A program made the position numbers and the translations under genes. Positions 6,993-16,165 of a stretch of DNA of 17,707 bases are shown here, piece after piece; position 1 is the stretch's first letter; every line of letters begins with the position of its first letter. Under the pieces are notes generated by a model. The model saw only the letters and a program-made list of their open reading frames with translations. It was not told the DNA's origin and did no database searches. The DNA lies in contig DLAL01000075.1 in NCBI GenBank assembly GCA_002493945.1, positions 1 through 17,707 of the forward strand, written 5' to 3'. This DNA comes from Porphyromonadaceae bacterium UBA7048 (GTDB taxonomy: Bacteria > Bacteroidota > Bacteroidia > Bacteroidales > Muribaculaceae).

Positions 6993-9692
6993 ATGATGCC
7001 TGTCAAGTACATATTTCGAACAGCAGCAGCCCTGGCTTGCACCATGGCACTTGTTTCCGCCGACCCGATAGCGGCGGTGACACCCTCCGTTGATTCTCCG
7101 GCTGACCGTTCTTTCCTCTTCTTCGGTCGCAAGAAAAAGAAAAACGTCCAGGCCGACACGACCGCCACTCGGTCGGAGTACGAGCGTTTCACCGACGCCG
7201 CCACCGTGTCGGAGGGCATGTTCAATGTGCTCCGTAAGGACAAGGACTACTACTTCGAGATTCCCTCGTCGATGCTCGCCCGCGACTTCCTCGTGGTGAA
7301 CAAACTCGTGCGCGTGCCTCTCGAACTCAATGAGGCAGGCGTCAATACCGGCATCAACAGTTCGAACAAAGCAGTCCGCTTCGAGCTTGACAAGGAGCGC
7401 AAGAAGCTCTTCGCCCGCGAGTTCCGCGTGCAGCCCGACGTCCCCGAGGGCGACGCCATAGCACGGTCTGTGGAGCAGAACTACATCATGCCCGTCATAG
7501 CGTCGTTCGACATCGAGACGTATAACAACGACTCCACCGCCGTTGTGGTGAAGGTAACCGACCTATTCAACGGCAATAACGGCGTCTTCGGCGACATCTT
7601 CAACGACATCAACCTCGGCACTTCGGCCAAAAGCGACCTCTCGCGCATCAAGTCGGTCAAGGCATTCAGGGACAACGTCTACGCCGTGTCCGAACTCACC
7701 ACACGCGTGGTGGAGGGCAATGCCTCGGTCTATGTCACCGTCGAGGTCGGCACCAGCATCGTGGCGCTCCCCGAGAAGCCGATGGCGCGTCGCTACGTCT
7801 CGCCCCGTGTCGGCTACTTCCACGAGGGCACTATCAGCTACTCTGACGACCAGCAGCGCGTCGACCCGCGCAACTACATCACGCGCTGGCGCCTCGAGCC
7901 CAAGCCCGAGGACGTGCAGGCATATCTCTCAGGCCAGCTCGTGGAGCCGGCCAAGCCCATCGTATTCCACATCGACAACAGCACTCCGCGCAAGTGGCGC
8001 CCCTACATCCGTCAGGGCATCGAGGACTGGAACTCAGCCTTCGAGGGCGCCGGTTTCCGCAACGCCGTGCAGGTGGTGCAGCTCCCCGACACCGCCGAGG
8101 TCGATACCGACGACATCAGTTACTCGACCCTCACATACGCCGCCTCGACCAAGTCGAACGCCATGGGCCCGTCGGTCTGCGACCCGCGCTCGGGCGAAAT
8201 CATCGAGGCCGACATCATCTGGTGGCATAACGTGCTCGACATCCTCCACGACTGGATTGTGGTCCAGACCGGAGCCGTCGACCCCGAGGCCCGCACCCTT
8301 CATCTGCCCGACCGCCTCATAGGCGACGCCATGCGCTTCGTCGCATGCCATGAGGTAGGGCACTCGCTGGGTCTGCGCCACAATATGATGGCCTCCGCCG
8401 CCGTGCCCACCGACTCTCTCCGCGACCGCGACTTCATGAACCGCTTCGGCGCCACCTCGTCGTCCATCATGGACTATGCTCGCTTCAACTACGTGGCCCA
8501 GCCCGGCGACGGCGTCGAGGTGCTCTCGCCCCACATCGGCCCCTACGACCGCATGGCCATCGAGTACGGCTACCGCTGGACCGGCCTTGACGACCCCCGT
8601 CAGGACTATGCCATGATCTCCGACCGCATCGACCGCCGCTATCAGGGCGACCTCTACCGCTACAGCGAGGCCCAGGACTCGCGCGACCCCATCGACCCCC
8701 GCGCCCTCTCCGAGGACCTCGGCGACGATGCCGTCAAGTCGGCATCCTACGGCATAGCCAACCTCAGGCGCATCGTCCCGAACATCGTGGCATGGACGGC
8801 CGACTCCACCGAGCGCCGTCAGGACTACGACGACGCCTCGAACCTCCTGTACTCGGCCATCTCGCAGTGGCAGCGCTACATCAACCACGTCATGGCCAAC
8901 ATCGGCGGCATATACGTGGACAACAACGACCGCAGCCGCGGCGGCGCGCCGACCTACACCCACGTGCCTCGCAAGGTGCAGAAAGAGGCTCTGCAGTTCG
9001 TCCTCGACAACGCCTTCACTCATCCGGGCTGGCTCTTCGACTCCGACGCCACCCGATACACTTATCTTGTCCAGAACACCCCTGTGGGCCGCATGGAGCA
9101 CTCGCCTGCCTACATCCTCAAGAACACGCAGAGCTACTTCATGTGGGACCTTCTCTCCGACCACCGTCTCATACGCATGTACGAGAACGAAGCTCTCAAC
9201 GGCCGCGACGCCTTCACTCCCTCCGAGATGATGGACATGCTGCACCGCCACATCTTCGCATCGACCATCGCCGGACGCGACCCCGACCTGCGCGAGCGCA
9301 CGGTGCAGAAGAATTTCGTCGACGCACTCATGATAGCGGCCAACGAGAACGAAGGCCTCAAGGGGGGCAAGAAGTCGCTCGCCGATGACTGCGCCGCTGC
9401 CGACAGTGAGGTGCTCTCGGTCGTCAGTTTCCTGAACGAGCGCAACCTCGACTGTCCCTCCTGCCGCCATGCCGCCGGAGCACGCACGGCCGGGCGCCGG
9501 AATGTGAATTTCTACAGTCCCTACGCATCGCGTGTCTCCGATGCCATCTCCGTCAAGCGCGGCGAGCTCCTCGACATCCGCTCCCTCCTGCGCAGCCGCA
9601 TACCTTCGTCACGCGGCGAAGCCCGCGCGCACTATGTGGATATGCTCATGCGCATCAATTCGGCTCTCGGTCTGCCTCAGAGCGACCGCTGA
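6993..9692 (+). CDS. Secreted zinc-dependent metalloprotease (metzincin, DUF5117/DUF4953 family)
   Basis: An 899-residue protein beginning MMPVKYIFRTAAALACTMAL, a signal peptide with likely cleavage near residue 24-30. The ATG at 6993 and the next one at 6996 are equivalent. Residues about 48-95 resemble the short DUF5118 region and about 100-295 the DUF5117 domain. The Met-zincin catalytic domain (DUF4953) follows, carrying the full zinc site HEVGHSLGLRH (His453, Glu454, His457, His463) and a Met-turn in SSIMDYARFNY (Met493). All catalytic residues are present and the length is normal for the family. A CPSCRH motif at residues 821-826 near the C terminus could hold a disulfide or metal. These proteins are periplasmic or surface endopeptidases of poorly known substrate in Bacteroidetes. 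Only 52 bases separate it from the SusC-like gene and no terminator lies between them, so co-transcription is likely; generation of importable peptides is inferred. Confidence 0.92.
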   Translation: MMPVKYIFRTAAALACTMALVSADPIAAVTPSVDSPADRSFLFFGRKKKKNVQADTTATRSEYERFTDAATVSEGMFNVLRKDKDYYFEIPSSMLARDFLVVNKLVRVPLELNEAGVNTGINSSNKAVRFELDKERKKLFAREFRVQPDVPEGDAIARSVEQNYIMPVIASFDIETYNNDSTAVVVKVTDLFNGNNGVFGDIFNDINLGTSAKSDLSRIKSVKAFRDNVYAVSELTTRVVEGNASVYVTVEVGTSIVALPEKPMARRYVSPRVGYFHEGTISYSDDQQRVDPRNYITRWRLEPKPEDVQAYLSGQLVEPAKPIVFHIDNSTPRKWRPYIRQGIEDWNSAFEGAGFRNAVQVVQLPDTAEVDTDDISYSTLTYAASTKSNAMGPSVCDPRSGEIIEADIIWWHNVLDILHDWIVVQTGAVDPEARTLHLPDRLIGDAMRFVACHEVGHSLGLRHNMMASAAVPTDSLRDRDFMNRFGATSSSIMDYARFNYVAQPGDGVEVLSPHIGPYDRMAIEYGYRWTGLDDPRQDYAMISDRIDRRYQGDLYRYSEAQDSRDPIDPRALSEDLGDDAVKSASYGIANLRRIVPNIVAWTADSTERRQDYDDASNLLYSAISQWQRYINHVMANIGGIYVDNNDRSRGGAPTYTHVPRKVQKEALQFVLDNAFTHPGWLFDSDATRYTYLVQNTPVGRMEHSPAYILKNTQSYFMWDLLSDHRLIRMYENEALNGRDAFTPSEMMDMLHRHIFASTIAGRDPDLRERTVQKNFVDALMIAANENEGLKGGKKSLADDCAAADSEVLSVVSFLNERNLDCPSCRHAAGARTAGRRNVNFYSPYASRVSDAISVKRGELLDIRSLLRSRIPSSRGEARAHYVDMLMRINSALGLPQSDR

Positions 9693-9744
9693 TATGACCA
9701 CACAGTTATCGTATAGTTGATTCTTTCGTACACCACTTTTTGCA

Positions 9745-12700
9745 ATGAAGAATATACTCACAAGACTCTCCGCTGTGATACTCCTGATGCTGGCCGTTCC
9801 GGTCGGCGTACTGGCGCAGCGCACCATCACCGGCGTCATCCTGTCGTCGGAAGATCATGAGCCGCTCATCGGTGCTTCGGTGTCTGTCTCGCAGACACAG
9901 CTCAAGAAAGCCGGTGTGCAGGCCAAGACCTGGGGAGCTGTTACGGATATCGACGGAAAGTTCTCCCTCGCCATCCCTGCCGGTGTCTCCGAAATCGAGT
10001 GCCGCAGTGTGGGCTTCAATCCCCGCACCATATTTCTGGTCGACGGCGTGGACAGCTACGACCTCGTCCTCGACCCCGCTTCCGAGCTCCTGAACGACGT
10101 GGTCGTCACGGGCTATCAGACCATCGAGAAGCGCAAGCTCACCGCCTCCATCACCAAGATTGACATCGACGAGAACACCATAGGCTCCGTCATGAGCATC
10201 GATCAGGCCCTCGCCGGTCAGGTGGCCGGTCTGGCATCGGTGCAGAGCAGCGGCTCGCCCGGCGCTCCGCTGAAGATTCGTATCCGAGGCACGTCGTCGC
10301 TTCAGGGCACCCAGGACCCTCTGTGGGTCATCGACGGTGTGCCTATGAACGGCACCGAAGTGCCCTCGACCGACGAGCTCAAGGACATCGACAATCTCTA
10401 CCAGTCGTCCATCGCAGGCCTCAATCCTGCCGACATCGAGAGTATCACCGTCCTCAAGGACGCCGCCGCGACGGCCATCTACGGTACGCGCGCGGCCAAC
10501 GGCGTCATCGTCATCACCACCAAGAACGGCCGTCAGGGCAAGCCCGAGATCAGCTTCTCCACCCGTCTGACGTATTCGCCCAAGCCTGACATCAAGCGTC
10601 TCAACCTCCTCAACGCCGACGAGAAGGTCAACCTCGAGCTCGACCTCCTTGCCTCCGACTTCACCTACCGCGACAACAAGGGCGAAGTGGCGCGCATACT
10701 CAGTGCCGCAGGCCTCACCGACACTTACCGCACCGGCGGCTGGAACGCGCTCCCCGAGCACGTCCGCTCGCAGATCAACGCCCTCCGCGCCGTCAACACC
10801 GACTGGAACGACATCCTCTTCCGCGACACATTCTCGCAGGAATATAACCTCAGCATATCCGGCGGCGGCGACAAGGCCACCTACTATACATCGTTCGGCT
10901 ATCAGGACGAGAGCGGCAACGTGCCCGGCGTGGACATGAACCGCTTCAACCTCGTCCTCAAGACGCGCTACCGCCTCAGCGAGAAGTTCAAGGTCGGCGC
11001 GTCGGTGTTCGTCAACCGCCGTATGAACAAGAGCTATCTGACGGACAACGACGGTTTCTCCAATCCCGTCTACTATTCGCGCCGCGCCAACCCCTATCAG
11101 CTCCCCTACGACGAGTACGGCCGCTACATCTACGACACCGACATCCAGGGACGTGCCGACAGCGACCTGAAGTTCAACGTATTCGAGGAGCGCGACAACA
11201 CCGAGCGCAGCCAGGAGACCATAGGCGTGACGGCCCTCTTCGACGCCGACCTCCGCTTCACCGACTGGCTCAAGGCCACCACGCAGCTCGGATTCCAGTA
11301 TGACAAGGTCGACTCGAAGTCATTCGCCTCGGCCGAGACCTACGCCATGCGCAAGGAGTTCTACCGCACCGAGGTCATCGGCAGCGACGGCATCCGCAAG
11401 TCCTTCCTCCCCGACGGCGGACGCTCCGTGCAGAATACCTCCACCAACAAGCAGATCAACTGGAAGGCCCAGCTCGAGTTCAGCAAGCGCCTCGCCGTGG
11501 GACACGAGCTCGAGGTGATGGCCGGTACGGAAATCCGCAAGACGTGGTACGACGCCCTCGGCTCCACGGCCTACGGCTACGACAACAAGACCCTGACGTC
11601 CAAGCCCGTCATCTTCCCCAACGAATCGTGGGCACGCACCTTCCCCCTCCACTCGGAGTCGGTCAGCGAGAACGCCTATGCGTCGTTCTATGCCACGGCG
11701 TCCTACTCCCTCCTGCAGCGCTACACCCTCGGCGCGAGTGTCCGCTTCGACGGCTCCGACCTCTTCGGCGTCGACAAGAAGTACCGCTTCCTGCCGCTGT
11801 ACTCCTTCAGCGGTCTGTGGCGTATCTCCGACGAGCCGTGGCTGCGTGAGAGCACCTTCGTCAACAACCTGGCCGTGCGTCTGAGCTACGGTATCCAGGG
11901 CAACATCGACAAGTCCACCTCGTCGTACGTCATGGGCGACTACAACAACGCCTCCATCCTCCCGGGCGTATCGGAGGACGTCATTGTCCTGGGCACGCCT
12001 CCTAACCGCCGTCTCCGCTGGGAGAAGACCCACACGGCCAATGCCGGCATCGACTTCGGATTCGCCGACAACGTGGTCAACCTCTCGGTCGACGCATACT
12101 ACCGCAAGGGCAACGACCTCATCTCGCTCAAGATGCTCCCCCTCGAGACCGGATTCATGTCCACTATGGTTAACTGGGCCTCTATGCGCAACCGGGGTAT
12201 AGAGATAGCCCTGGCCACACGCAACATCTCCACACGCGACTTCCGCTGGACGACCAACTTCAACCTGGCCTACAACGAGAACACCGTCCTGAACGAGACC
12301 GTGCCCTACAACCAGACCACGCCCTCGCGCGAGGGATATCCCGTCAACGCCATCTTCGCCTACAAGACGGCCGGACTCGACGCCGACGGCTATCCGCTCT
12401 TCGTCAACAAGCAGGGCGAGAAGGTGTCTGCCGAGGAGTTCTTCAAGCTCAACGGCGCCGGCGCCTCGACGCTCTCGGCCGCAGAGCAGCGTGACCTCTA
12501 CACCTACATAGGCTCGGGCGACCCGCTGTGGTCGGGCGGTTTCATCAACCAGTTCTTCTACCGCGACTTCGACCTTACGGTGAACTTCGCCTTCAACCTG
12601 GGCATGTACACGCGCACGCAGCCGTCGTACAGCAACGTGTGGTTCGACCGCGGCATGAACACCAACCGCGACATCTTCGACCGCTGGTCGCCCTCGAATC

Positions 12701-13032
12701 CCGGCGGCACCCTCCCGGCGCTCATCCCCGACAACGGCTACCGCACCGCCGAGCGCAACAACTACGGCGAGCAGAACACCTACTCCATGCTCGACACGTG
12801 GGTGAAGCGGTCCGACCATATCCGTCTCCAGAGCGTCACGCTGGGCTACAACCTCCCCGTGCCCGTGGTGGCACGCATGGGTCTGTCGTCGATCCGTGTC
12901 GCCCTCGAGGCCCGCAACCTCTGCGTATTCGGCTCGGACTACAAGAACTTCCTCGATCCCGAGACCATGGGCAACCCCTTCGCTCAGCCTATCCCCAAGA
13001 GCTACACATTCAATCTCCAGGTCAAATTCTGA
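9745..13032 (+). CDS. SusC/RagA-family TonB-dependent outer-membrane transporter
   Basis: A 1095-residue protein with a signal peptide ending VGVLAQ (about residue 25). The order is typical of the family: a carboxypeptidase-regulatory-like beta-sandwich at about 28-110, the DVVVTGYQ signature (118-125), a plug domain (about 137-255) with DPLWVIDGVPM and VLKDAAATAIYGTRAANG (236-253), then a 22-stranded barrel ending in an aromatic residue (NLQVKF), as required for outer-membrane insertion. It imports a ligand captured by its SusD partner using TonB energy. It has no N-terminal STN domain, so it is probably not coupled to a FecR/ECF anti-sigma pathway, and none is present here. The SusD-like gene follows after 18 bases. 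The substrate cannot be read from sequence; the two neighbouring proteases favour peptides over glycans. Confidence 0.96.
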   Translation: MKNILTRLSAVILLMLAVPVGVLAQRTITGVILSSEDHEPLIGASVSVSQTQLKKAGVQAKTWGAVTDIDGKFSLAIPAGVSEIECRSVGFNPRTIFLVDGVDSYDLVLDPASELLNDVVVTGYQTIEKRKLTASITKIDIDENTIGSVMSIDQALAGQVAGLASVQSSGSPGAPLKIRIRGTSSLQGTQDPLWVIDGVPMNGTEVPSTDELKDIDNLYQSSIAGLNPADIESITVLKDAAATAIYGTRAANGVIVITTKNGRQGKPEISFSTRLTYSPKPDIKRLNLLNADEKVNLELDLLASDFTYRDNKGEVARILSAAGLTDTYRTGGWNALPEHVRSQINALRAVNTDWNDILFRDTFSQEYNLSISGGGDKATYYTSFGYQDESGNVPGVDMNRFNLVLKTRYRLSEKFKVGASVFVNRRMNKSYLTDNDGFSNPVYYSRRANPYQLPYDEYGRYIYDTDIQGRADSDLKFNVFEERDNTERSQETIGVTALFDADLRFTDWLKATTQLGFQYDKVDSKSFASAETYAMRKEFYRTEVIGSDGIRKSFLPDGGRSVQNTSTNKQINWKAQLEFSKRLAVGHELEVMAGTEIRKTWYDALGSTAYGYDNKTLTSKPVIFPNESWARTFPLHSESVSENAYASFYATASYSLLQRYTLGASVRFDGSDLFGVDKKYRFLPLYSFSGLWRISDEPWLRESTFVNNLAVRLSYGIQGNIDKSTSSYVMGDYNNASILPGVSEDVIVLGTPPNRRLRWEKTHTANAGIDFGFADNVVNLSVDAYYRKGNDLISLKMLPLETGFMSTMVNWASMRNRGIEIALATRNISTRDFRWTTNFNLAYNENTVLNETVPYNQTTPSREGYPVNAIFAYKTAGLDADGYPLFVNKQGEKVSAEEFFKLNGAGASTLSAAEQRDLYTYIGSGDPLWSGGFINQFFYRDFDLTVNFAFNLGMYTRTQPSYSNVWFDRGMNTNRDIFDRWSPSNPGGTLPALIPDNGYRTAERNNYGEQNTYSMLDTWVKRSDHIRLQSVTLGYNLPVPVVARMGLSSIRVALEARNLCVFGSDYKNFLDPETMGNPFAQPIPKSYTFNLQVKF

Positions 13033-13050
13033 TATATCCTCCTCTTATAT

Positions 13051-14391
13051 ATGAAACTGAAATTCGGAAAAATATTCGCCGCCGTCGCGGCCCTCGGCAT
13101 GGCTGTCTGCCTCACCACGGGCTGCGACAGCTTCCTCGACATACAGCCCGTGGGTAAGGTCATACCCACCACCGTCCCCGAGTTCCGCTCGCTCATCACC
13201 GAGGCCTACGTCACCGTGCCCGACGACCGCGGACTCGCCTCGTTCCGCAGCGACGAGGTACTGCTCGACGCCACCATGTCGGCCAACGACCTCGGTTCGT
13301 ATCTCGACATATGGCGCTGGAACGACGACGCCCCCGACCGCAATACCGCCACATTCAGCTGGCGTCAGTTCTACCACGTCCTCTTCATCGCCAACTACGT
13401 CATCGAGTCCGAGGAGATGATGACCGGCGGCACGACCGAGGAGGTGCGTCAGATGGTGGGCGAGGCATATATGCTCCGCGCACTGATGCACTTCAACCTC
13501 GTCAATCTCCACGCTCCGGCCTACACCGCCTGCGACCCTGCCGTCACCAAGGCCGTGCCTCTCAAGCTCGACAGCGACGTCGAGGAGGTGCTGTCGCGCA
13601 ACACCGTCGCCGAGGTCTACGACGCCATCATCAGGGACCTGGACTCCGCGGAGAAGTATCTCAACTGTGAGAAGTGGGACGACGGCTACAACTACCGCTT
13701 CAACACTCTGTCGGTCGATGCCCTGCGCTCGCGCGTGTATCTCTACATGGGCCGCTGGCAGGAAGCCCTCGACGCCTCCGGGCGCGTGCTCAAGGTGAAG
13801 AACACCCTCTCGGACATCAGCTCGCAGCTTCCCAACCAGTACAACTCCGTCGAGAACATCGTGGCTCTCGAGCAGGTCTTCACGGCCTCGTACGCGCGTA
13901 CCATTAAAGTAGACCGCGACTTCTACCGTCTCTACACCTCGTCGGACCTGCGCCGCCGCAAGTACTACAATCAGGTGACCGCATCGAACATCGTCCTCCT
14001 CAAAGGCGGCAGCAACACCTATACCTGCACTCTCCGTGTGGGCGAGATGGTGCTCAATGCTGCCGAGGCTGCCTGGCACCTCGACCGCCGCGATGACGCC
14101 GCCGAATATCTGCTGACGCTCCAGCGCACGCGCTTCAACGACGGCGGTGCTGCCAAGGAAACTGCCGTCGCCGCCATGACAGATGCCGAGCTGCTCGATG
14201 AGATTCTGGCCGAGCGCGCCCGCGAGCTGGCCTTCGAGGGTCACCGATGGTTCGACCTGCGCCGCACCGGACAGCCCCGTCTGGAGCGCACCTACCGCGG
14301 CGAGACCATCGTGCTCGAGCAGGGCGACCCGCGCTACACCATCCGTATTCCGGCAGAAGCCATCACGGCCAATCCCGAACTCGCCGACTGA
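13051..14391 (+). CDS. SusD/RagB-family surface nutrient-binding lipoprotein
   Basis: A 446-residue protein starting MKLKFGKIFAAVAALGM with a lipidation site at Cys25 (LTTGC) followed by DSFLDIQP, the classic mature start of SusD-like proteins. Family landmarks are SWRQFYHVLFIANYVI, a TPR-like helical core (GEAYMLRALMHFNLVNLHAP), and the C-terminal ILAERARELAFEGHRWFDL followed by YTIRIPAEA. It forms the lid of the SusC-like transporter encoded 18 bases upstream and captures substrate at the cell surface. It is on the short side, since SusD and RagB have roughly 500-550 residues, implying reduced ligand-contact loops. The nearby proteases suggest oligopeptides as ligands, as known for RagB; this is inference. 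Confidence 0.95.
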   Translation: MKLKFGKIFAAVAALGMAVCLTTGCDSFLDIQPVGKVIPTTVPEFRSLITEAYVTVPDDRGLASFRSDEVLLDATMSANDLGSYLDIWRWNDDAPDRNTATFSWRQFYHVLFIANYVIESEEMMTGGTTEEVRQMVGEAYMLRALMHFNLVNLHAPAYTACDPAVTKAVPLKLDSDVEEVLSRNTVAEVYDAIIRDLDSAEKYLNCEKWDDGYNYRFNTLSVDALRSRVYLYMGRWQEALDASGRVLKVKNTLSDISSQLPNQYNSVENIVALEQVFTASYARTIKVDRDFYRLYTSSDLRRRKYYNQVTASNIVLLKGGSNTYTCTLRVGEMVLNAAEAAWHLDRRDDAAEYLLTLQRTRFNDGGAAKETAVAAMTDAELLDEILAERARELAFEGHRWFDLRRTGQPRLERTYRGETIVLEQGDPRYTIRIPAEAITANPELAD

Positions 14392-14402
14392 CATCGTGCC
14401 GC

Positions 14403-14482
14403 GCCTGCCGTATGCGGACATTGCCTTCGGGGTGGCTCCGTAAAGACATGCCTAAGGCATGTCCGTACGCACTCCGGCAGGC
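14403..14482 (+). other. Structured spacer with nested and competing hairpins downstream of susD-like gene
   Basis: GCCTGCCG (14403-14410) is the inverse of CGGCAGGC (14475-14482) and encloses a perfect inner hairpin GACATGCC-TAA-GGCATGTC (14445-14463). CGGACA (14415-14420) can alternatively pair with TGTCCG (14460-14465), which would disrupt the inner hairpin. No T tract follows, so this is not a simple terminator. It may stabilise the 3' end of the susCD message, act as a partial attenuator before the next gene, or be a remnant of a palindromic repeat element. Confidence 0.45.
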
Positions 14483-14519
14483 TGCCCGGATGCACGCAAT
14501 CTGGCACGGTTCGTCCACC

Positions 14520-14550
14520 TTCCGATAATTTCCGATAAGAATCATTCTTA
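14520..14550 (+). promoter_or_regulatory. 10-bp tandem repeat plus 15-bp palindrome (possible operator)
   Basis: TTCCGATAAT (14520-14529) is followed directly by TTCCGATAAG (14530-14539), a repeat with helical-turn period. Overlapping it is TAAGAATCATTCTTA (14536-14550), a perfect palindrome centred on a single C. The block ends 13 bases before the start codon of the propeller-like protein gene. No clear TAnnTTTG is present. This arrangement suggests a protein-binding site or an unusual promoter controlling that gene; the function is inferred. Confidence 0.4.
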
Positions 14551-14563
14551 ATTCCAATTTAAT

Positions 14564-16165
14564 ATGAAAAAATTTTTACTTACCCTTCTTGCCGCCGGAG
14601 CCGTCGCAGGCGCCTCCGCCGCGAGCTATGAGAGTGCGTGGAGCACTTCAGTAGCCAATGCTCTCGAAGCCGGAAACTCGGTGTTCAACGCTCCCGTCGC
14701 AGTCGACGCCCAGGGCCGCACCATTGTTACCGGCGCATTCACCGAGGATATCACTATCGCCGGCACGACTCTCTCGGCTGTCGGCACCAGCGCATACATC
14801 GCTTCCTACGACGTCACCGGCGCCGCACAGTGGGCCGTGGCTCTCTCGGGTTCGGCTACTGTCGCCGACGTTGTTGTCGCAGCTGACGGAAGCATCTACG
14901 TGTCGGGTACCTTCGCCGACGAGGTTGAATTCGGCACCACCGCCGGCGACGCCATCATCAAGGAAGGCATGAAGATGGACGGTGCTGCTACTGTGAAACA
15001 GAACGCCTCGTTCATCGCCCATTACGACGCTACCGGCCGCATACTTGCCGTGGCCGACTTCGTGCCTCAGCCTCTGGCCGCTCTGACCGCCACCGGAATG
15101 TATTTCCCTGAGGACGGCGACGTGTACTTCAGCATCAACCACCTTGCCGTGGTCGACGGCATTGTCTACGCAGCCGCTCGCTACACCGGTGAGACCGAGT
15201 TCGGCGGTGCTTCGTTCAAGGCCACTTACAACGATCCCTGGGGCGGAGCTTACTTTGTCGACCTCGCCGCTGCCGCTGTCTTCACTCTGCCTGCCGACCT
15301 TTCGTCGGCAACGACACTCGTTTCTGCTGCCACTGACGGCAACCTCGCTGTCGAGGAAGGCCAGTATTCGGTTCTTTCCGGCAATTTTGCAGTCACTTCA
15401 GAGGGCATCACCGCAGTATTCTCGGGCAATGGCCCTCTGGTATTCACCGCTGCCAATGGCTCTTACACGTCCACGTCAGCGGCTACCGAATACGCTTACC
15501 AGTTCCTGAACATCAAGGACGGCGTCATCACCGCCAACCACGCCTACAAGGCTCCCGAAGCCGGTATGGAGACTACATACGTTCCTTCGTTCATGACTGT
15601 CAAGGACGGCACTCTCTACACCGTAGGCTACCAGTCGTATGCCGAAAACTACGGTACTGACGACGAGCGCATCACCCAGCAGATTTTCGTGTACTCCGGT
15701 TCTGCTGCCGACCTTTCTTCCTTCGCTTATGCAGCCGATGAGGCCAAGGACGGCGACGTCACCTACTCGGCCATCAAGGAGGGAGCAGTTCTTCCCGACG
15801 GCACCATAGCAGTGGCCACTCTGGGCTACTACAACGTGAAGGGCGAGGACTACACCAAGGGCGACTTCGCCGGCAAATCGCGCATCTACACCGTGGGCGA
15901 CGGCCTGACCGCCTTCACCACCGTGCCCGAAGGCGTGGGCATGGCAGCTGCCGGAGAGTATGCAGCATTCGCCACCGCTGTTGACGGCGGCTTCGACTAC
16001 AGCCTCTACCGCGACACCACCGCAGGCATCGCAGACATCACTGTCGACAGCGCCGACGCCCCTGCCGAATACTTCAATCTCCAGGGTATAAAGATTGCCC
16101 GTCCGACCACCGGCTACTATATCGTGAAGAAGGGCACCGACGTCCGCACAATGTACATCAAATAA
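14564..16165 (+). CDS. Secreted beta-propeller-like (SBBP-like) protein with C-terminal sorting-like motif
   Basis: A 533-residue protein with a clear signal peptide (MKKFLLTLLAAGAVAGASA). The start ATG sits in an A/T-rich stretch (TTCCAATTTAAT) typical of Bacteroidetes starts. The body has recurring blade-like motifs such as VDAQGRTIVTGAFTEDITI and AADGSIYVSGTFADEVEFG, each with a DxxGxxxVxGxF core, as in SBBP-type beta-propellers; at least two blades are clear and later ones degenerate. There are no catalytic motifs. The end (EYFNLQGIKIARP...GYYIVKKG...RTMYIK) resembles the type A sorting module of type IX secreted proteins and matches the style of the first two gene products here. It is probably exposed on the surface and may bind a substrate. 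It lies 172 bases after the SusD-like gene and may be its operon tail or separately controlled. Confidence 0.85.
   Translation: MKKFLLTLLAAGAVAGASAASYESAWSTSVANALEAGNSVFNAPVAVDAQGRTIVTGAFTEDITIAGTTLSAVGTSAYIASYDVTGAAQWAVALSGSATVADVVVAADGSIYVSGTFADEVEFGTTAGDAIIKEGMKMDGAATVKQNASFIAHYDATGRILAVADFVPQPLAALTATGMYFPEDGDVYFSINHLAVVDGIVYAAARYTGETEFGGASFKATYNDPWGGAYFVDLAAAAVFTLPADLSSATTLVSAATDGNLAVEEGQYSVLSGNFAVTSEGITAVFSGNGPLVFTAANGSYTSTSAATEYAYQFLNIKDGVITANHAYKAPEAGMETTYVPSFMTVKDGTLYTVGYQSYAENYGTDDERITQQIFVYSGSAADLSSFAYAADEAKDGDVTYSAIKEGAVLPDGTIAVATLGYYNVKGEDYTKGDFAGKSRIYTVGDGLTAFTTVPEGVGMAAAGEYAAFATAVDGGFDYSLYRDTTAGIADITVDSADAPAEYFNLQGIKIARPTTGYYIVKKGTDVRTMYIK

Noticed and set aside
8034..9470. 478-codon minus-strand open frame opposite the metalloprotease gene
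   Set aside because: It lies wholly within a well-supported metzincin gene and its product is low-complexity His/Val/Gly-rich, as expected for an antisense shadow.
9712..9719. TATAGTTG as a promoter for the SusC-like gene
   Set aside because: It matches TAnnTTTG at one base short and has no -33 element at the right distance; co-transcription from upstream explains the arrangement better.
11320..12819. 499-codon minus-strand open frame opposite the SusC-like gene
   Set aside because: Contained in the barrel-coding region of a clear TonB-dependent receptor; no start context or domain supports it.
13045..14421. 458-codon minus-strand open frame covering the SusD-like gene
   Set aside because: It mirrors the whole SusD-like gene, whose lipoprotein signal and family motifs are unambiguous.
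14520..14539. Tandem TTCCGATAA copies considered as a CRISPR or attachment-site signature
   Set aside because: Only two copies, directly adjacent with no spacers, and no integrase, transposase or cas gene in the window.
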